Shown one piece after another: positions 6,577 to 7,558 of a stretch of 7,558 nt of DNA. Each line of letters opens with the position of its first letter. Within the stretch, counting starts at the first letter, position 1. The DNA comes from Cyanobacteria bacterium UBA11370 (lineage in GTDB: Bacteria > Cyanobacteriota > Cyanobacteriia > Cyanobacteriales > Coleofasciculaceae): NCBI GenBank assembly GCA_003486645.1, contig DNGI01000129.1, positions 6,276 to 13,833 of the forward strand. Reading direction: 5' to 3'. A program made the translations under genes and the position numbers. A model generated the notes under the pieces. It searched no databases. It was not told the origin of the DNA and was given only the letters and a program-made list of their open reading frames with translations.

Positions 6577-6611
6577 CAATTAGCAATTAGCAATTAGCAA
6601 TTAGCAATTAG
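6577..6611. repeat. Heptad tandem repeat, CAATTAG x5
   Basis: Five exact contiguous CAATTAG units lie in the 200-bp spacer between the convergent PPC gene and the aspartic-protease module. It is the fourth heptad array of the window and differs in unit sequence from the others. Confidence 0.92.
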
Positions 6612-6640
6612 CAGCTTTTACATGCAAGACAGATACAACC

Positions 6641-6665
6641 GATCCCCCAAAACTCCCCCTTCTTA
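6641..6665. repeat. Fragment resembling a dispersed C-rich repeat
   Basis: The sequence has two C5 runs within GATCCCCCAAAACTCCCCC, ending at the stop codon of the protease gene (6663-6665). From memory, similar G/C-run strings are scattered through many cyanobacterial genomes. Only one copy is present here, so the repeat status cannot be shown from the window. Confidence 0.3.
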
Positions 6666-7031
6666 ACTATCTCCCAACGTCAATACCCCTGAAGGTAAAT
6701 CTACGACCAGCCGTCGAGTTTTCAACCACTGACGACCCAGTAAAAATTCTGTCACTCCCACACCAACATAAACAGGAATATCAAACTCTTGTCCATCTAT
6801 CCGCACCTTTCCCAAATAAATATCCAGAAGTGCCTCCCCCTGTGCTAGCCGCATATTTTCCTTCCGCACGTAAACCCAATCTAGTCCTTCTAGATCCTGA
6901 TTATCAATCGCTAACCAGCCAGAAAAGCCAGTATCCAGCAGTGCATCAACAGCTAATTCTAATCCGTCAGCAGCAATCAGCTCAATTTCAAAAAATAGCT
7001 CATCCTCCTCACCAAATTTACCTTGAATCAT
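6663..7031 (-). CDS. Retropepsin-like clan AA aspartic protease
   Basis: A 122-residue single-domain protein resembling retroviral-type aspartic proteases. The catalytic motif is ALLDTGFSGWLAI (residues 30-42), with D33 as the nucleophilic aspartate in the D-T/S-G signature. The second hallmark, FLLGRQWL (96-103), matches the 'hydrophobic-hydrophobic-Gly' motif behind the active site. One D-T-G motif and a length near 120 imply a homodimer. The substrate is unknown. The ATG at 7029-7031 overlaps the TGA of the upstream gene as ATGA, which indicates coupled translation. A GTG four codons further up (7041-7043) is possible but less likely. Pairing with the upstream 105-residue gene is a recurrent arrangement in cyanobacteria as far as I recall. 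Confidence 0.8.
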   Translation of the reverse strand: MIQGKFGEEDELFFEIELIAADGLELAVDALLDTGFSGWLAIDNQDLEGLDWVYVRKENMRLAQGEALLDIYLGKVRIDGQEFDIPVYVGVGVTEFLLGRQWLKTRRLVVDLPSGVLTLGDS

Positions 7032-7345
7032 AAAGTACCACACACACCTGTTTGATTAATTTTAAACAGGACTGGGATAGCGCCTGGATACTTCTGACGT
7101 GCCATTTCTGTTGCCACCTCTTCATCCTGATCAATAAAATAATCTCCACTCTCAGGCTCAATTGCCATAAACCAGTTGTAATGAGTTTCAATTAACTCAG
7201 GCTTAACCCGCTCAAAAATAACCTGACAACGCTGATAAAGTGCTGCTCTTTCAGCTTTCCATTGTGCTATCTTTTCCGCAGACCACTGATACTGTGGAAA
7301 TAATCTCCCTCGCCGTACAATCCGAGTAGTTTTTGTTTCCGTCAT
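7028..7345 (-). CDS. Conserved small protein of unknown function, partner of the aspartic protease
   Basis: A 105-residue protein with no recognised fold. The N-terminus is basic (TTRIVRRGR). A helical stretch rich in K, A and E follows (about 22-48). The second half holds what looks like the conserved core: ELIETHYNWFMAIEPESGDYFIDQDEEVA (50-78), then KYPGAIPVLFKINQTGVCG. I remember close matches to 'THYNW..IEP.SGDYFID...EA...A...YP' and the 'F.IN.TGVCG' ending, next to small aspartic proteases in other cyanobacteria. This gene is first in the pair and shares ATGA with the protease. Its ATG has an ideal AGGAGGA at 7352-7358, 6 nt upstream. It could be a protease substrate, an inhibitor or antitoxin-like partner, or a scaffold; the sequence does not decide. 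Confidence 0.78.
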   Translation of the reverse strand: MTETKTTRIVRRGRLFPQYQWSAEKIAQWKAERAALYQRCQVIFERVKPELIETHYNWFMAIEPESGDYFIDQDEEVATEMARQKYPGAIPVLFKINQTGVCGTL

Positions 7346-7351
7346 TGTTTT

Positions 7352-7358
7352 TCCTCCT
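7352..7358 (-). promoter_or_regulatory. Strong ribosome binding site (AGGAGGA)
   Basis: AGGAGGA on the minus strand lies 6 nt before the ATG at 7343-7345. It is the strongest Shine-Dalgarno match in the window and fixes the start of the first gene of the protease module. Confidence 0.8.
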
Positions 7359-7404
7359 ATTCATTTAAACTCAGCTCTTACACTAATCACAACAACACGC
7401 CAGT

Positions 7405-7523
7405 CCCGCCAGTGGTTAAAACCACCCTCTAATAGTTTAAGTCGTCTAAAGAGGATTAGATAATAGTTTTAGTCCATTTTAATGGACTTAAGCTATGAGA
7501 CAGGGAATTTATTCCCTGGCGGG
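7405..7523. repeat. 119-bp symmetric element of four phased palindromes
   Basis: The outer ends are exact inverted repeats, CCCGCCAG (7405-7412) and CTGGCGGG (7516-7523). Inside are four short palindromes, each with a 2-nt loop: 7412-7425 (GTGGTT/AACCAC, loop AA), 7440-7457 (imperfect 8-bp stem, loop AA), 7471-7488 (AGTCCATT/AATGGACT, loop TT) and 7501-7518 (CAGGGAAT/ATTCCCTG, loop TT). Centres are 30, 31 and 30 bp apart, and all pair up symmetrically about position 7464. The left arm aligns without gaps to the reverse complement of the right arm at 39 of 59 positions. It looks like a MITE- or REP-like element. The mechanism that moves it, if any, is not in the window. Confidence 0.8.
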
Positions 7524-7537
7524 TTATTAGTTTCATT

Positions 7538-7558
7538 AGACCTCTTGCATAAATCCGA
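7538..7558. mobile_element. Possible insertion-sequence terminus at the window edge
   Basis: AGACCTCTTGCATAAATC (7538-7555) resembles, from memory, terminal inverted repeats of cyanobacterial insertion sequences that begin 'GAGACCTCTTGCA'. The other end and the transposase would lie beyond the window, so this rests on recall only. Confidence 0.25.

Noticed and set aside
6830..7033. 67-residue plus-strand reading frame
   Set aside because: It is antisense to the aspartic protease, which carries the DTG and LLG motifs.
7405..7523. CRISPR array, suggested by the 30-bp periodicity
   Set aside because: The palindromes differ in sequence, so there are no identical repeats separated by unique spacers, and no cas gene is present.

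Overview
The window looks like chromosomal DNA of a filamentous cyanobacterium. Three signs support this: eight exact copies of the octamer GCGATCGC (HIP1) in 7.6 kb, four separate 7-bp-period tandem repeats of the kind scattered through Nostocales-type genomes, and protein families typical of cyanobacteria. Base composition is moderately AT-rich. I see no rRNA, tRNA or CRISPR array.

Layout, left to right. Positions 1-78 hold nothing I can name. A membrane-anchored class III adenylate cyclase (79-1749, minus) lies downstream of an FAD-dependent oxidoreductase (1869-3491, minus). The 119 bp between them is almost entirely heptad repeat, and it forms an imperfect inverted repeat that includes the presumed ribosome binding site of the cyclase. 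The oxidoreductase carries a second kind of heptad repeat inside its reading frame. After a 270-bp divergent spacer comes an exported FG-GAP-like protein (3762-4556, plus).

Next is a reversed-order toxin-antitoxin pair on the minus strand. A PIN-domain VapC-like toxin (4944-5408, TTG start) comes first, and a small putative antitoxin (4730-4957) overlaps its 3' end by 14 bp. A divergent spacer with a perfect 14-bp palindrome and a small hairpin separates this pair from an exported protein with a C-terminal PPC domain (5689-6462, plus).

The right part holds a CAATTAG heptad array and a tightly coupled two-gene module on the minus strand: a 105-residue protein of unknown function (7028-7345) followed, through an ATGA overlap, by a retropepsin-like clan AA aspartic protease (6663-7031). 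Upstream of it, 7405-7523, is a 119-bp element made of four small palindromes whose centres are 30, 31 and 30 bp apart, arranged symmetrically about position 7464. Its two arms differ mainly where both partners of a base pair have changed together. The window ends in what may be the terminus of an insertion sequence.

The genes do not form one pathway. The most distinctive parts are the palindrome element, the aspartic-protease module and the toxin-antitoxin pair.
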